Below, in pieces: positions 17,940 to 27,037 of a stretch of DNA of 64,000 nucleotides; positions within the stretch are counted from its first letter, which is position 1, and the number at the start of each line of letters is the position of its first letter. The notes under the pieces were generated by a model. That model was not told where the DNA came from and did not search any database. It saw only the letters and a program-made list of their open reading frames with translations. This DNA is from Rhizobiaceae bacterium (GTDB taxonomy: Bacteria; Pseudomonadota; Alphaproteobacteria; Rhizobiales; Rhizobiaceae). The stretch is taken from positions 911,623 through 975,622 of the forward strand of contig JAEPNK010000001.1 of NCBI GenBank assembly GCA_017643495.1, read 5' to 3'. Position numbers and translations under genes: made by a program.

Positions 17940-19526
17940 ATGCTTGCGTCTTACAAAACCCATGAAGAGGCGGTCGGGGCATTCCGATGGGGTCTTCCCG
18001 AGCAGTTCAATATGGCATGGGAGGTTTGCGACAAATGGGCCGAAAAAGATCCTGACCGAACCGCAATCATAGACCTTTCATCGGGCAAGCGTCTCGATGT
18101 CACGTTTGCAGAATTGAAACAGCTTTCGGACAAGCTTGCCCTGTTTTTGAGCCAAAGCGGAATTGTTCCAGGTGACCGGATTGGTGTTTTGCGTCCCCAG
18201 TCCGTGTGGACGGCGGCTGCCCATATAGCAATCTGGAAACTTGGCGCGATCTCAATGCCACTCTTTGCCCTGTTTGGGGAAGAGGCACTGAGCAGCCGTT
18301 TGGAAAATTCGGGTGCTTGTGCCGTGATTACGGATGAGACGCAAGCCAATAAACACGATCTGTTGTTTTCAGGTATCAAGAAACTGAAACATGTTGTTGT
18401 GCCGGAAACCGTACTGGAAGGCAGTCAGGTCACAGAATTCACCATGGCCGGAACCGGCCCGGATACACCAGCCTGTCTGATCTACACATCGGGGACGACC
18501 GGCTCGCCGAAGGGTGCGTTGCATGGCCATCGCATTCTTCCCGGCCATTTGCCTGGCGTGGAAATGTCCCATGACCTTTTTCCGCAATCGGGAGATGTCC
18601 TTTGGACCCCGGCTGACTGGGCGTGGATAGGGGGGCTTTTTGATGTGCTGATGCCCGGCCTGTTTCACGGAATTCCGATCGTGGCTGCCCGCATGGAAAA
18701 ATTCTCCGCTGAAAGATGTCGGGAGATCATTCGAGACGGAGGCGTGCGGAACATTTTCTTTCCCCCGACTGCCCTGCGAATGTTGAAAGCTGAAGACATG
18801 AGATTGCCCGGCCTGCGTACGGTCGCTTGCGGCGGGGAGCCGCTTGGGGCTGAAATGCTTGCATGGGGGCGGGAAGCGTTTGGCGTAACCATCAATGAAT
18901 TTTATGGCCAGACCGAATGCAACATGACGGTTTCCTCATGCAATGCATGGTTTGAACCAAGGCCCGGGTCAATCGGCAAACCGGTGCCGGGGCATGAGGT
19001 GGCTGTCATAGATGACCAGGGCAATCCGGCCGGGGAAGAAGGGGACATCGCAGTTCGTCGCGGTTCTGCTGCCATGATGCTGGAATACTGGGAAAACCCG
19101 CAGGCAACCCGGGAGAAATTCCGGGGTGACTGGCTGCTTACCGGTGACCGGGGTGTCATGGAAGGGGGCTATATACGCTTTGTAGGCCGTGATGACGACG
19201 TTATCACCTCTGCAGGCTATCGTATCGGTCCGGCCGAAATCGAGGACTGCTTGCTCAAACATGAGGCAGTGGCCTCCGTTGGCGTTATAGGCAAGCCGGA
19301 CCGGGAACGAACAGAGATCGTCAAGGCATATGTTCTGCTGCGTCAGGGGTATGAACCTTCTGGCGCGCTTTCTGCAGACTTGCAGGAACATGTCAAAACC
19401 CGGCTTGCCGCCTACGAATACCCGCGTGAAATTGAATTTGTTGATAGTCTGCCAATGACCGTGACGGGCAAAATCATCCGCAAGGAGCTTAAAGCCCGCG
19501 CCATTCGTGAAATGGAAGAAGCATGA
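17940..19526 (+). CDS. AMP-forming acyl-CoA synthetase
   Basis: Adenylate-forming enzyme of 528 residues that activates a carboxylic acid with ATP and CoA. It has the phosphate loop [16 protein letters not shown], the adenine motif [10 protein letters not shown], the hinge region [32 protein letters not shown], and the C-terminal catalytic Lys in [11 protein letters not shown]. The sequence looks like the medium-chain/acetyl group (ACSM-like) rather than acetoacetyl-CoA synthetase, which is usually longer. In this operon it may activate isovalerate, another branched or short acid, or acetoacetate; the substrate is not readable. The stop overlaps the mccB start by four bases. Confidence 0.9.
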   Translation: MLASYKTHEEAVGAFRWGLPEQFNMAWEVCDKWAEKDPDRTAIIDLSSGKRLDVTFAELKQLSDKLALFLSQSGIVPGDRIGVLRPQSVWTAAAHIAIWKLGAISMPLFALFGEEALSSRLENSGACAVITDETQANKHDLLFSGIKKLKHVVVPETVLEGSQVTEFTMAGTGPDTPACLIYTSGTTGSPKGALHGHRILPGHLPGVEMSHDLFPQSGDVLWTPADWAWIGGLFDVLMPGLFHGIPIVAARMEKFSAERCREIIRDGGVRNIFFPPTALRMLKAEDMRLPGLRTVACGGEPLGAEMLAWGREAFGVTINEFYGQTECNMTVSSCNAWFEPRPGSIGKPVPGHEVAVIDDQGNPAGEEGDIAVRRGSAAMMLEYWENPQATREKFRGDWLLTGDRGVMEGGYIRFVGRDDDVITSAGYRIGPAEIEDCLLKHEAVASVGVIGKPDRERTEIVKAYVLLRQGYEPSGALSADLQEHVKTRLAAYEYPREIEFVDSLPMTVTGKIIRKELKARAIREMEEA

Positions 19527-21130
19527 CCAGGATACAGTCGAAAATCTCTGCCAAATCCCCTCAGTTCGAGGCCAATCACCAAGCCAATCTTGACCAGTTG
19601 GCAGTTGTTCGAGAAGCGGTTGACTTTGCTGCTGCCGGTGGTGGTGAAAAATCACGTGCAAGGCATCTGGGGAGAGGCAAGATGCTGCCTCGCGACCGGG
19701 TGTCCAACTTGCTTGATCCTGGCTCGCCATTCCTTGAAATCGGTCAGACAGCTTCACACAACATGTATGGTAACGACAGTCCGTGCGCGAGCATGATTGC
19801 CGGGATCGGACGTGTTGAAGGCATCGAATGCATGGTCATCTGTAATGATGCAACGGTAAAGGGCGGTACCTATTTCCCGATGAGTGTCAAGAAACACCTT
19901 CGCGCACTCGAGATCGCCCAGGAGAACCGCCTGCCCTGCATTATGTTGGTGGATAGTGGCGGAGCCAACCTGCCACAACAGGCAGAAGGGTTTCCGGACC
20001 GGGAGCATTTCGGCCGGATTTTCTATTATCAGGCAAACATGTCTGCTTTGAACATACCGCAGATCGCGGTGGTAATGGGTTCATGTACCGCTGGTGGTGC
20101 CTATGTCCCTGCCATGTCGGATGTGTCGATTATCGTCCGGGAACAGGGAACGATCTTTCTGGCTGGCCCGCCGCTGGTCAAGGCTGCAACCGGAGAGGTG
20201 GTCAGCGCGGAAGACCTTGGCGGCGGAGCCATGCATGCCAGTGTTTCAGGTGTAGCGGACTATCTTGCCGATGATGATGCCCATGCACTTGCTCTGGCCC
20301 GTCAGGCAGTTGCAAATCTCAACCGGACAAAACAGGTCCAGCATGATCTACAGCCGATAGAGGAACCTGCCTATGATCCCGATGAAATTCTCGGTGTTGT
20401 TCCGGCTGACCTCAAGACGCCATACGATGTGCGCGAGGTTATTGCCCGGGTTGTGGATGGTTCGCGTTTCGATGAATTCAAGGCCCGTTTCGGCACAACG
20501 ATCATTTGCGGTTTTGCCCATGTGATGGGCATGCCGGTCGGTATTATCGCAAACAATGGCGTGCTTTTCTCGGAAAGTTCACTCAAGGCGGCCCATTTCG
20601 TGGAGCTTTGCTCGAAAAGGAAAATCCCGCTTGTCTTCCTGCAAAACATTACCGGTTTCATGGTGGGCAGAAAATATGAAGCAGGTGGGATTGCCAAGGA
20701 TGGGGCAAAGCTGGTTACGGCGGTTGCTACCACAAAGGTTCCGAAAATCACCATGTTGATCGGCGGCTCGTTTGGAGCGGGCAATTACGGCATGGCGGGC
20801 AGGGCCTATTCACCGCGCTTCCTGTGGACCTGGCCCAATAGCCGCATTTCAGTGATGGGAGGCGAACAGGCTGCAGGGGTGCTTGCCACGGTCAAGCGTG
20901 CAAGCATTGAGGCAGGGGGCGGTAGCTGGAGCGAGGAAGAAGAAGCAGCGTTCAAGCAGCCAACGCTCGACATGTTTGAAGAACAGTCTCACCCGCTTTA
21001 TGCTTCTGCACGGCTTTGGGACGATGGAATTATCGATCCGCGAAAGACGCGCGAGGTCTTGGCCCTTTCACTTTCGGCAACCATGAATGCCGGAATTGAT
21101 GAAACCAATTTTGGCGTTTTCAGGATGTGA
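19523..21130 (+). CDS. mccB: Methylcrotonyl-CoA carboxylase, carboxyltransferase (beta) subunit
   Basis: 535 residues, full length for the family. It transfers carboxybiotin CO2 to 3-methylcrotonyl-CoA to form 3-methylglutaconyl-CoA. Carboxyltransferase landmarks are [16 protein letters not shown] at the N terminus, [65 protein letters not shown] and [20 protein letters not shown]. It works with the biotinylated alpha subunit encoded 550 bases downstream. An unusual extra gene separates the two subunits. Confidence 0.95.
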   Translation: MTRIQSKISAKSPQFEANHQANLDQLAVVREAVDFAAAGGGEKSRARHLGRGKMLPRDRVSNLLDPGSPFLEIGQTASHNMYGNDSPCASMIAGIGRVEGIECMVICNDATVKGGTYFPMSVKKHLRALEIAQENRLPCIMLVDSGGANLPQQAEGFPDREHFGRIFYYQANMSALNIPQIAVVMGSCTAGGAYVPAMSDVSIIVREQGTIFLAGPPLVKAATGEVVSAEDLGGGAMHASVSGVADYLADDDAHALALARQAVANLNRTKQVQHDLQPIEEPAYDPDEILGVVPADLKTPYDVREVIARVVDGSRFDEFKARFGTTIICGFAHVMGMPVGIIANNGVLFSESSLKAAHFVELCSKRKIPLVFLQNITGFMVGRKYEAGGIAKDGAKLVTAVATTKVPKITMLIGGSFGAGNYGMAGRAYSPRFLWTWPNSRISVMGGEQAAGVLATVKRASIEAGGGSWSEEEEAAFKQPTLDMFEEQSHPLYASARLWDDGIIDPRKTREVLALSLSATMNAGIDETNFGVFRM

Positions 21131-21132
21131 TG

Positions 21133-21675
21133 ATGCATAACGATCTCATCGCACGCATTCCCGGGGGCGACCGCATGGCGGGCGGAGCGGTTCTTTTTGC
21201 AATCGGTCTTGTGCTCTTCAATTATTTTGAGTTCCAAAGCCTTGCCTTTGTGCGCCTTCCTCTCGCAGCTGTCTCGGCCTACGGCTTTTTCAAGTTTTCC
21301 CAGGGGCTGGTGGAGTGGAAATATTCGAATTCCAGCCTGCACACGCTGCTCAATCAGCCGGAACATCTGTTGATCGACATTCCCTTGCACGGTGGCGATC
21401 TCACAACATTGCATGCGGTTGAGGATGTATTGATAGAGTTTTGTCGTGAGCGCAAAACGGTTTGTGTGGAGGGGCACACGGTTGATCGTCCCAATGACAT
21501 CGGAACAATTCGCCTCAAGGGTCGTCAGGCAGATGCGACGTTTGCAAGTGTTTACAGGGTTCTCGCACGTTTCAGCCTGGGCGGCACTGTTTCGGTGTTT
21601 CCACCAGCCGGAGAACAACCTGACCCGGAGATCCGCGGAAAGCGGGTTCTCATGAATGTGACAGCAAGAGGATAG
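21133..21675 (+). CDS. Membrane protein of unknown function between mccB and mccA
   Basis: I do not recognise this protein (about 180 residues). It has two adjacent hydrophobic helices at about residues 16-35 and 37-54, then a soluble domain of about 125 residues. The soluble domain has a strand-helix-strand-strand-helix-strand order: LLIDIPL, a long helix through AVEDVLIEFCRERK, VCVEGHT, IGTIRLK, FASVYRVLARF, GTVSVFPP. This suggests a ferredoxin-like fold tethered to the inner membrane (inference). GTG 21127 and ATG 21130 overlap the mccB stop; ATG 21133 has AGGA at the best spacing. It ends four bases before mccA. Confidence 0.8.
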   Translation: MHNDLIARIPGGDRMAGGAVLFAIGLVLFNYFEFQSLAFVRLPLAAVSAYGFFKFSQGLVEWKYSNSSLHTLLNQPEHLLIDIPLHGGDLTTLHAVEDVLIEFCRERKTVCVEGHTVDRPNDIGTIRLKGRQADATFASVYRVLARFSLGGTVSVFPPAGEQPDPEIRGKRVLMNVTARG

Positions 21676-21679
21676 AGCC

Positions 21680-23665
21680 ATGTTCAGGAAAATTCTGATT
21701 GCCAACCGGGGCGAAATTGCTTGCCGGGTCATGCGCACTGCCCGTTCCATGGGTATGGAATGCGTTGCGGTTTTCTCTGATGCAGATCGCAATGCCCTTC
21801 ATGTGCGGGAGGCAGACGAGGCAATTCATATCGGCCCGGCAGCAGCAAATGAAAGCTACCTGCGTGGCGAGCGCATAATTCAGGCCGCCCTCGATACGGG
21901 CGCCGAAGCAATCCATCCGGGTTACGGTTTCCTTTCGGAGAACCCCGGGTTTGTGGAAGCGGTGGAAAAGGCAGGTCTTGCCTTCATTGGTCCGTCATCC
22001 GACGCCATCCGTGCAATGGGTTTGAAGGACGCGGCCAAGAAGTTGATGGAAGAGGCGGGTGTTCCGGTTGTTCCGGGCTATCATGGTGATAACCAGGACG
22101 CCGGTTTCCTTGCCGCGGAAGCGGAGAAGATTGGCTATCCGGTCCTGATCAAGGCTCGCGCCGGAGGCGGTGGCAAGGGCATGCGCCTGGTCGAGGAGCC
22201 TAAGGGTTTCATCCCTGCCCTGGAAGGTGCTGTCCGTGAGGGGGAGGCAAGTTTTGGTGACGGGCGCGTACTTGTTGAGAAATTCATCACGTCTCCCCGA
22301 CATATTGAAATACAGGTCTTTGGTGACAGTCACGGGAATGTCGTTCACCTGTTTGAGCGAGACTGTTCATTGCAGCGTCGCCACCAAAAGGTAATCGAGG
22401 AAGCGCCGGCTCCCGGAATGACGGAAGCAATGCGTGCAGCCATGGGAAATGCTGCAGTGAAGGCAGCAAAGGCAATCAACTACTCCGGTGCTGGCACAAT
22501 CGAGTTTATTGTCGATGGTTCAAACGGTCTCCAGCCGGATGGTTTCTGGTTCATGGAGATGAACACCCGTTTGCAGGTTGAGCATCCGGTGACCGAAGCC
22601 ATTACCGGTGTTGATCTGGTGGAGTGGCAGCTTCGGGTAGCGAATGGTGAAGCCTTGCCATTGGCTCAGGATGAACTGGAAATTTCCGGACATGCTTTCG
22701 AGGCACGTCTGTATGCGGAAGATGTTCCGAAAGGCTTTTTGCCTGCAACCGGCACTCTTGAGTGGCTGGAATTCTCTGACCGGGCAAGAAACGACAGCGG
22801 GGTTGAGGAAGGTGATACCATCACGCCGTTCTATGACCCGATGATTGCCAAAGTCATAACTCACGCAGCAACGCGTGAAGAAGCACTGGCAGAACTGGAG
22901 AAGGCGCTTGGGGAGACGCAAATAGCGGGAACAGTAACCAATACTGCATTCCTGCGTGCCCTGTGTGTGCACTGCGACTTTTCCTCGGGCAAGGTGGATA
23001 CAGGCCTGATCGGGCGTGAGCTCGATTTGCTGGTTGAGCCACAGCACCTTTCCGATCATATTGTCGCACTTGCAGCCAAGCGTGTAATGGACCTGCCGCT
23101 GAGGCCGGGTGAAATGCAAAGCGCTGATTTGCATTTTGCAGATGACCCGTTTGACCTGCTTTCCGGTTTCACACTCTGGGAACCTGCCATCTGGACACAG
23201 AAGCTGGTTCTCGGCGAAGCGGTTTATGATGTTCGTGTCAGGGCATCAAACAATGAATGGGAGTGGTCAATCAGGCAGGGTGATGATGATTTTGGTGACT
23301 GGTTCACCGATCTGGAATCGGACGAGGTCGTGCTGGACACCCATGAATATGATGACCGCGTTGCCGTTTTTGCCCCCGAGGGAACATTTGAATTCACGGT
23401 GCCTGACACACTGGCAGGGAGCGGTGCCGGTGCAATGGGAGAGGGAACGATTGTTGCCCCGATGCCGGGGCTGGTGAAACAGGTCATGGCCAAGGCGGGT
23501 GACAATGTTTCGGAAGGCGACCCGGTTCTCATTCTTGAAGCGATGAAAATGGAGCATACCCTGACTGCCCCGGGTGACGGCAAACTGGCCGAAGTGAATG
23601 TGGTTGCAGGAGACCAGGTTGAAGATGGTGTAATTCTGGCTGTGATGGCGGAAAAGGAAAGCTGA
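21680..23665 (+). CDS. mccA: Methylcrotonyl-CoA carboxylase, biotin carboxylase/biotin carrier (alpha) subunit
   Basis: 661 residues, with an N-terminal biotin carboxylase (FRKILIANRGEIACRV, HPGYGFLSENP, KARAGGGGKGMRLV, FMEMNTRLQVEHPVTE), a linking BT region, and a C-terminal biotin carrier whose biotinylated Lys623 is in ILEAMKMEHTL. It uses ATP and bicarbonate to charge biotin for MccB. Length and the neighbouring beta subunit separate it from propionyl- and geranyl-CoA carboxylases. It is the last gene of the operon. The next enzymes, methylglutaconyl-CoA hydratase and HMG-CoA lyase, are not in the window. Confidence 0.95.
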   Translation: MFRKILIANRGEIACRVMRTARSMGMECVAVFSDADRNALHVREADEAIHIGPAAANESYLRGERIIQAALDTGAEAIHPGYGFLSENPGFVEAVEKAGLAFIGPSSDAIRAMGLKDAAKKLMEEAGVPVVPGYHGDNQDAGFLAAEAEKIGYPVLIKARAGGGGKGMRLVEEPKGFIPALEGAVREGEASFGDGRVLVEKFITSPRHIEIQVFGDSHGNVVHLFERDCSLQRRHQKVIEEAPAPGMTEAMRAAMGNAAVKAAKAINYSGAGTIEFIVDGSNGLQPDGFWFMEMNTRLQVEHPVTEAITGVDLVEWQLRVANGEALPLAQDELEISGHAFEARLYAEDVPKGFLPATGTLEWLEFSDRARNDSGVEEGDTITPFYDPMIAKVITHAATREEALAELEKALGETQIAGTVTNTAFLRALCVHCDFSSGKVDTGLIGRELDLLVEPQHLSDHIVALAAKRVMDLPLRPGEMQSADLHFADDPFDLLSGFTLWEPAIWTQKLVLGEAVYDVRVRASNNEWEWSIRQGDDDFGDWFTDLESDEVVLDTHEYDDRVAVFAPEGTFEFTVPDTLAGSGAGAMGEGTIVAPMPGLVKQVMAKAGDNVSEGDPVLILEAMKMEHTLTAPGDGKLAEVNVVAGDQVEDGVILAVMAEKES

Positions 23666-23754
23666 CGGAAGTTTGATCTCATCGTGTGCGATCGTGCCTC
23701 GACCTTGTCGTGATTTCTGGCAAAAAATGCGTTGTTCAGGATACACACGGATGC

Positions 23755-24630
23755 ATGCCAATGATTACCCGAAGATCTTTTGTCCTTTCAGTCTCAGCCG
23801 CCGGCCTGATTTCCCTGCCGGGAATTTCAACTGTCATGGAAAGTCGCGCTCAGGGAGTGTTCGGAAAAGCCCTGGTGGCAAAGTCGAAACTCTCCAGCCG
23901 GTTATGGCAGCAACATAACCCAGCCTCGACCATCGGGATTGATCATTCTGCCTGGGATTCGTTTCTGGCAAAACATGTCTCAACAGATGGCAATGGTGTA
24001 AACCGCGTTTCCTATGGTGCAGTGACCGAATCTGACCGGCAGCTTCTCGAAAATTACCTGAACCTCCTTCAGGAAACGGATGTGGTTACTCTCAATCGTG
24101 ACGAACAGTACGCGTTCTGGATCAATCTTTATAACGCGGCGATGGTGAAGACGGTTCTGAATCATTATCCGGTGAAGTCGGTTTTCGACATCAAGTCTGG
24201 TCTGCTGGATGCAAAGGGCCCGTTCAATGATGTGGTTGCCGTTGTAAAGGGTCAACAGCTGACGCTGGACACGATTGAAAGCGGGATTGTCCGTCCGCTT
24301 TGGAGCGATCCCCGCCTTCATTACGTATTCAATTGTGCGGCCATGGGGTGCCCCAATCTGGGCAAACGTGCTTACAGGGGCGCAACGATCAATGTCAGTC
24401 TGGATGAAGCTGCATCTGCCTATGTGAACAACCCGCGCGGCATCAGGATATGTGGCGGCAGAGTGATCGCATCAAAAATATACTACTGGTATTCAGAGGA
24501 TTTCGGAAACGACGACAAGGCAGTACTTGACCACATCCGCAATCATGCCTCGGAAAAACTGGTCCGCAGCTTGAATGGCCTGTCCAGAATTGACGCATAC
24601 GAATATGACTGGGCACTGAACGGGCGCTAG
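23755..24630 (+). CDS. DUF547 protein with twin-arginine signal
   Basis: About 291 residues. The N terminus MPMITRRSFVLSVSAAGLI has a twin-arginine export motif (TRRSFV) and a hydrophobic stretch. The mature part shows DUF547 landmarks: VSYGAVTESDRQLLENYL, EQYAFWINLYNAAMVKTV, GPFNDVV, HYVFNCAAMGCPNLGKRAY and YYWYSEDFGN. The family is widespread but without a settled activity. ATG 23755 and ATG 23761 are equally placed after GGA. It may be a separate unit; it starts 89 bases after mccA and converges on the DUF938 methyltransferase with one base between stop codons. Confidence 0.84.
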   Translation: MPMITRRSFVLSVSAAGLISLPGISTVMESRAQGVFGKALVAKSKLSSRLWQQHNPASTIGIDHSAWDSFLAKHVSTDGNGVNRVSYGAVTESDRQLLENYLNLLQETDVVTLNRDEQYAFWINLYNAAMVKTVLNHYPVKSVFDIKSGLLDAKGPFNDVVAVVKGQQLTLDTIESGIVRPLWSDPRLHYVFNCAAMGCPNLGKRAYRGATINVSLDEAASAYVNNPRGIRICGGRVIASKIYYWYSEDFGNDDKAVLDHIRNHASEKLVRSLNGLSRIDAYEYDWALNGR

Positions 24631-24631
24631 C

Positions 24632-25243
24632 CTACAGGCGAACAAAAACCGGCATGAAATTGTTTGCTGGCATGTTGTGAAGCGCCTCCAGGCGGTAGCC
24701 TGCCTTTTCGGCAACCTCCTCAACCTCGCCGATGTCCCTTACTCCAAACTCGAGGTCTTTGCTTTTTAGCCATTCCTCAAAAGTGGCGTTGCTGGGTGCA
24801 GTATGTACACCATCCTTGCGATACGGACCGTACAGGACAACCTTGCCGCCTGGACGAAGAAAGGGAAGCGCATTCATGAAAAGTGCCGGTGTCACAGCCC
24901 ATGGCGCATAGTGGATGACATTGAAAGCCAGGATTGCGGCATACCGGTTCTGTGAAAAGCCCCACTTATTTTTCGTCACATCCAGATGAACTGCCGGTTG
25001 GACATTGGACAATTGGTAATGTTCACGCCAGGCATCAATGCTGGCAAGGGAAGAAACCGGATGTTCACTGGGCTGAAAACTGTGTCGCGGGAACTTTTGC
25101 GCAAGATGTGTCACATGCTGGCCGCTACCACTTCCGATTTCGAGAACATGCCCGGATTCTTTCGGAAGGGTGTCTGTCAGTATTTGCGATATCGGTTCGA
25201 TATTGCGCTCAAAAGAGGGGGAAAATTCGCGTTTGTCTTCCAT
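24632..25243 (-). CDS. DUF938 class I SAM-dependent methyltransferase
   Basis: 203 residues from ATG 25243, preceded by AAGG; the longer frame lacks a ribosome site. The AdoMet-binding motif VLEIGSGSGQHVTHLA is near residue 33, and the chain continues with SFQPSEHP, FNVIHYAPW and GGKVVLYGPYRKDG, all characteristic of the DUF938 group. Substrate unknown. It is divergent from the PaaI-like thioesterase. Confidence 0.9.
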   Translation of the reverse strand: MEDKREFSPSFERNIEPISQILTDTLPKESGHVLEIGSGSGQHVTHLAQKFPRHSFQPSEHPVSSLASIDAWREHYQLSNVQPAVHLDVTKNKWGFSQNRYAAILAFNVIHYAPWAVTPALFMNALPFLRPGGKVVLYGPYRKDGVHTAPSNATFEEWLKSKDLEFGVRDIGEVEEVAEKAGYRLEALHNMPANNFMPVFVRL

Positions 25244-25308
25244 TTCGAAACCTTGTTCAGGGATGACTGTTCCGGCTTGCAGAATTGATACTGGCGGCCT
25301 GCAAAAAG

Positions 25309-25327
25309 TCACGATAATAATTCGTGA
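25309..25327. promoter_or_regulatory. Palindrome TCACGA-N7-TCGTGA before the acyl-CoA operon
   Basis: Perfect six-base inverted arms around an AT-rich seven-base centre. The site ends one base before the GGAGGAG ribosome site of the thioesterase gene (start 25341), in the 97-base region shared with the divergent methyltransferase gene. Position fits a repressor operator near the transcription start. No regulator gene is adjacent. Confidence 0.5.
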
Positions 25328-25340
25328 TGGAGGAGTTTTC

Positions 25341-25793
25341 ATGAAGTATAAGCTTGCGATGTCGGCAACGGAAGTTTCCGCCTATATGGATGAAGTTTTC
25401 CCTCAGGTGCGCCATCTCGGATTTGCCGTGGAAAACCTCGGTCCGGGCGAGATCACCGTCAGCATGAAGATCGGAAATGAAAGCTTGCGCCCCGGTGGTA
25501 CCGTATCCGGCCCGACCATGTTCACCCTGGCTGATTGTGCGAGCTATCTCATTATTCTGGCCCACATAGGCAAGGTGGCACTGGCGGTTACCACCAATCT
25601 GAACATAAATTTTCTGAGCAAGCCAGGTCAGAAAGACCTGATTGCCACTGCCCGTCTCTTGAAGCTTGGCAAGCGTCTGGCCGTCTGCGACATAGAGTTG
25701 CGTTCGAGAGATGAAGAGCAGCTGGTTGCCCATGCCACGGCCACTTATTCAATACCGCCGAGGAATGATGCTCCTGCTGCTTCAAGTGCCTGA
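25341..25793 (+). CDS. PaaI-family hotdog thioesterase
   Basis: 150 residues starting at ATG 25341 after a strong GGAGGAG. A single hotdog fold is indicated by LRPGGTVSGPTMFTLADCASYLIILAHIG (central helix with the family Asp) and LAVTTNLNINFLSKPGQKDLIATARLLKLGKRLAVCDIEL. It should hydrolyse acyl-CoA thioesters in the cytoplasm. It is the first gene of a six-gene run with two acyl-CoA dehydrogenase subunits, RidA-like, alcohol dehydrogenase and acetyltransferase genes, with gaps of only 11 to 36 bases. Confidence 0.87.
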   Translation: MKYKLAMSATEVSAYMDEVFPQVRHLGFAVENLGPGEITVSMKIGNESLRPGGTVSGPTMFTLADCASYLIILAHIGKVALAVTTNLNINFLSKPGQKDLIATARLLKLGKRLAVCDIELRSRDEEQLVAHATATYSIPPRNDAPAASSA

Positions 25794-25829
25794 CAGGGCG
25801 TGATACCAAGCCCGGAACGGGAGGAAATT

Positions 25830-27026
25830 ATGGATCTGGGATATTCGAAAGAGGAAAACGAATTTCGCGAGGAAGTACGAAATTTTCTTGCCGAAAATCT
25901 GCCCGAACGCATTTCCGAAAAGGTAAGGCTTGGAAAGCGTCTTGGCCGCGATGACATGGCCCGATGGCATGCCATTCTCAATGAACGCGGCTGGCTTGCG
26001 CCTGGTTGGCCTGCCGAGCATGGCGGCACCAACTGGACTGCAGTTCAGAAACATATTTTCGATGAAGAAACATGGGCTGCCGGAGCGCCCCGAACGGTCC
26101 CGTTTGGCATCAGCATGCTTGCTCCGGTTCTTCACAAGTTCGGTTCGGAAGAACAGAAGCGGCATTATCTGCCGCGTATACTTGATGGAACTGACTGGTG
26201 GTGTCAGGGATACTCCGAACCGGGAGCTGGCTCCGACCTCGCATCCTTGAGAACGTCTGCAACGCGTGATGGCGATCATTATATCGTCAATGGCCAGAAG
26301 ACATGGACCACGCTCGGTCAATACGCGAACATGATTTTCTGCCTTGTCCGCACTTCCGGGGAAGGCAAGCCGCAGGAGGGCATATCTTTCCTGCTCATTG
26401 ACATGGACACTCCCGGTGTTGAGGTTCGACCGATCATTCTGATTGACGGTGAACACGAGGTGAACGAGGTCTTCTTTGATAATGTGAAAGTCCCTGTCGA
26501 AAACCTTGTTGGCGAAGAAAACATGGGTTGGACCTATGCAAAATATCTTCTCACGCATGAACGTACCGGAACAGCAAACATCGGCAATTCGAATGCAGCG
26601 TTGCAGCGGCTAAAGAAGATTGCAGGTGAACAAAGAAAGGCTGGTCGTTCGCTGCTTGATGATCCGTATTTCGCTGCGCGTCTGGCCCGGGTTGAAATTG
26701 ACCTCGAGGCCATGAAAACAACGAACCTTCGCATTCTCGTTGATGCTGATGCTGGCGCTGCACCGGGCCCCGAAAGTTCGATGCTCAAGGTTAAGGGAAC
26801 AATCATTCGCCAGGAAATCAATGATCTGGCGCGGCGCGCGCTTGGTCCCTACGCGCTTCCGTTTTCATCCGAAGCCATGGACGAAGGCTATAATGATGAG
26901 CCGGTTGGGCCGGAATATGCAAACCCGATAGCCGCGAAATATTTCAATAACCGGAAAATGTCGATCTATGCCGGCTCCAACGAGATTCAGCGTGAGATCA
27001 TCAAAAAAACCAAGATGGACCTATAG
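25830..27026 (+). CDS. Acyl-CoA dehydrogenase, large subunit (pimeloyl-CoA dehydrogenase PimC type)
   Basis: 398 residues from ATG 25830 after GGAGG. It has the acyl-CoA dehydrogenase folds: [39 protein letters not shown], and C-terminal MSIYAGSNEIQREI. The MCAD-type catalytic Glu is absent (YAGSNE), but LLTHERTG places a Glu at the IVD-type position. The GWPAEHGG and TW-rich segments match the PimC/FadE17-like group whose members work as large subunits with a smaller partner. The partner follows after 11 bases. Natural substrate is uncertain; dicarboxylyl-CoA, steroid side chain and branched acids are all known for the group. Confidence 0.87.
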   Translation: MDLGYSKEENEFREEVRNFLAENLPERISEKVRLGKRLGRDDMARWHAILNERGWLAPGWPAEHGGTNWTAVQKHIFDEETWAAGAPRTVPFGISMLAPVLHKFGSEEQKRHYLPRILDGTDWWCQGYSEPGAGSDLASLRTSATRDGDHYIVNGQKTWTTLGQYANMIFCLVRTSGEGKPQEGISFLLIDMDTPGVEVRPIILIDGEHEVNEVFFDNVKVPVENLVGEENMGWTYAKYLLTHERTGTANIGNSNAALQRLKKIAGEQRKAGRSLLDDPYFAARLARVEIDLEAMKTTNLRILVDADAGAAPGPESSMLKVKGTIIRQEINDLARRALGPYALPFSSEAMDEGYNDEPVGPEYANPIAAKYFNNRKMSIYAGSNEIQREIIKKTKMDL

Positions 27027-27037
27027 GAAAGACGGGC

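Noticed and set aside
19523-23665. Whether MccAB is propionyl-CoA or geranyl-CoA carboxylase
   Set aside because: The isovaleryl-CoA dehydrogenase in the same operon, with the IVD-specific Glu position, makes methylcrotonyl-CoA the natural substrate.
25170-25340. 57-residue N-terminal extension of the PaaI-like thioesterase
   Set aside because: It lies in the antisense of the methyltransferase gene and lacks a ribosome site, while ATG 25341 has GGAGGAG.
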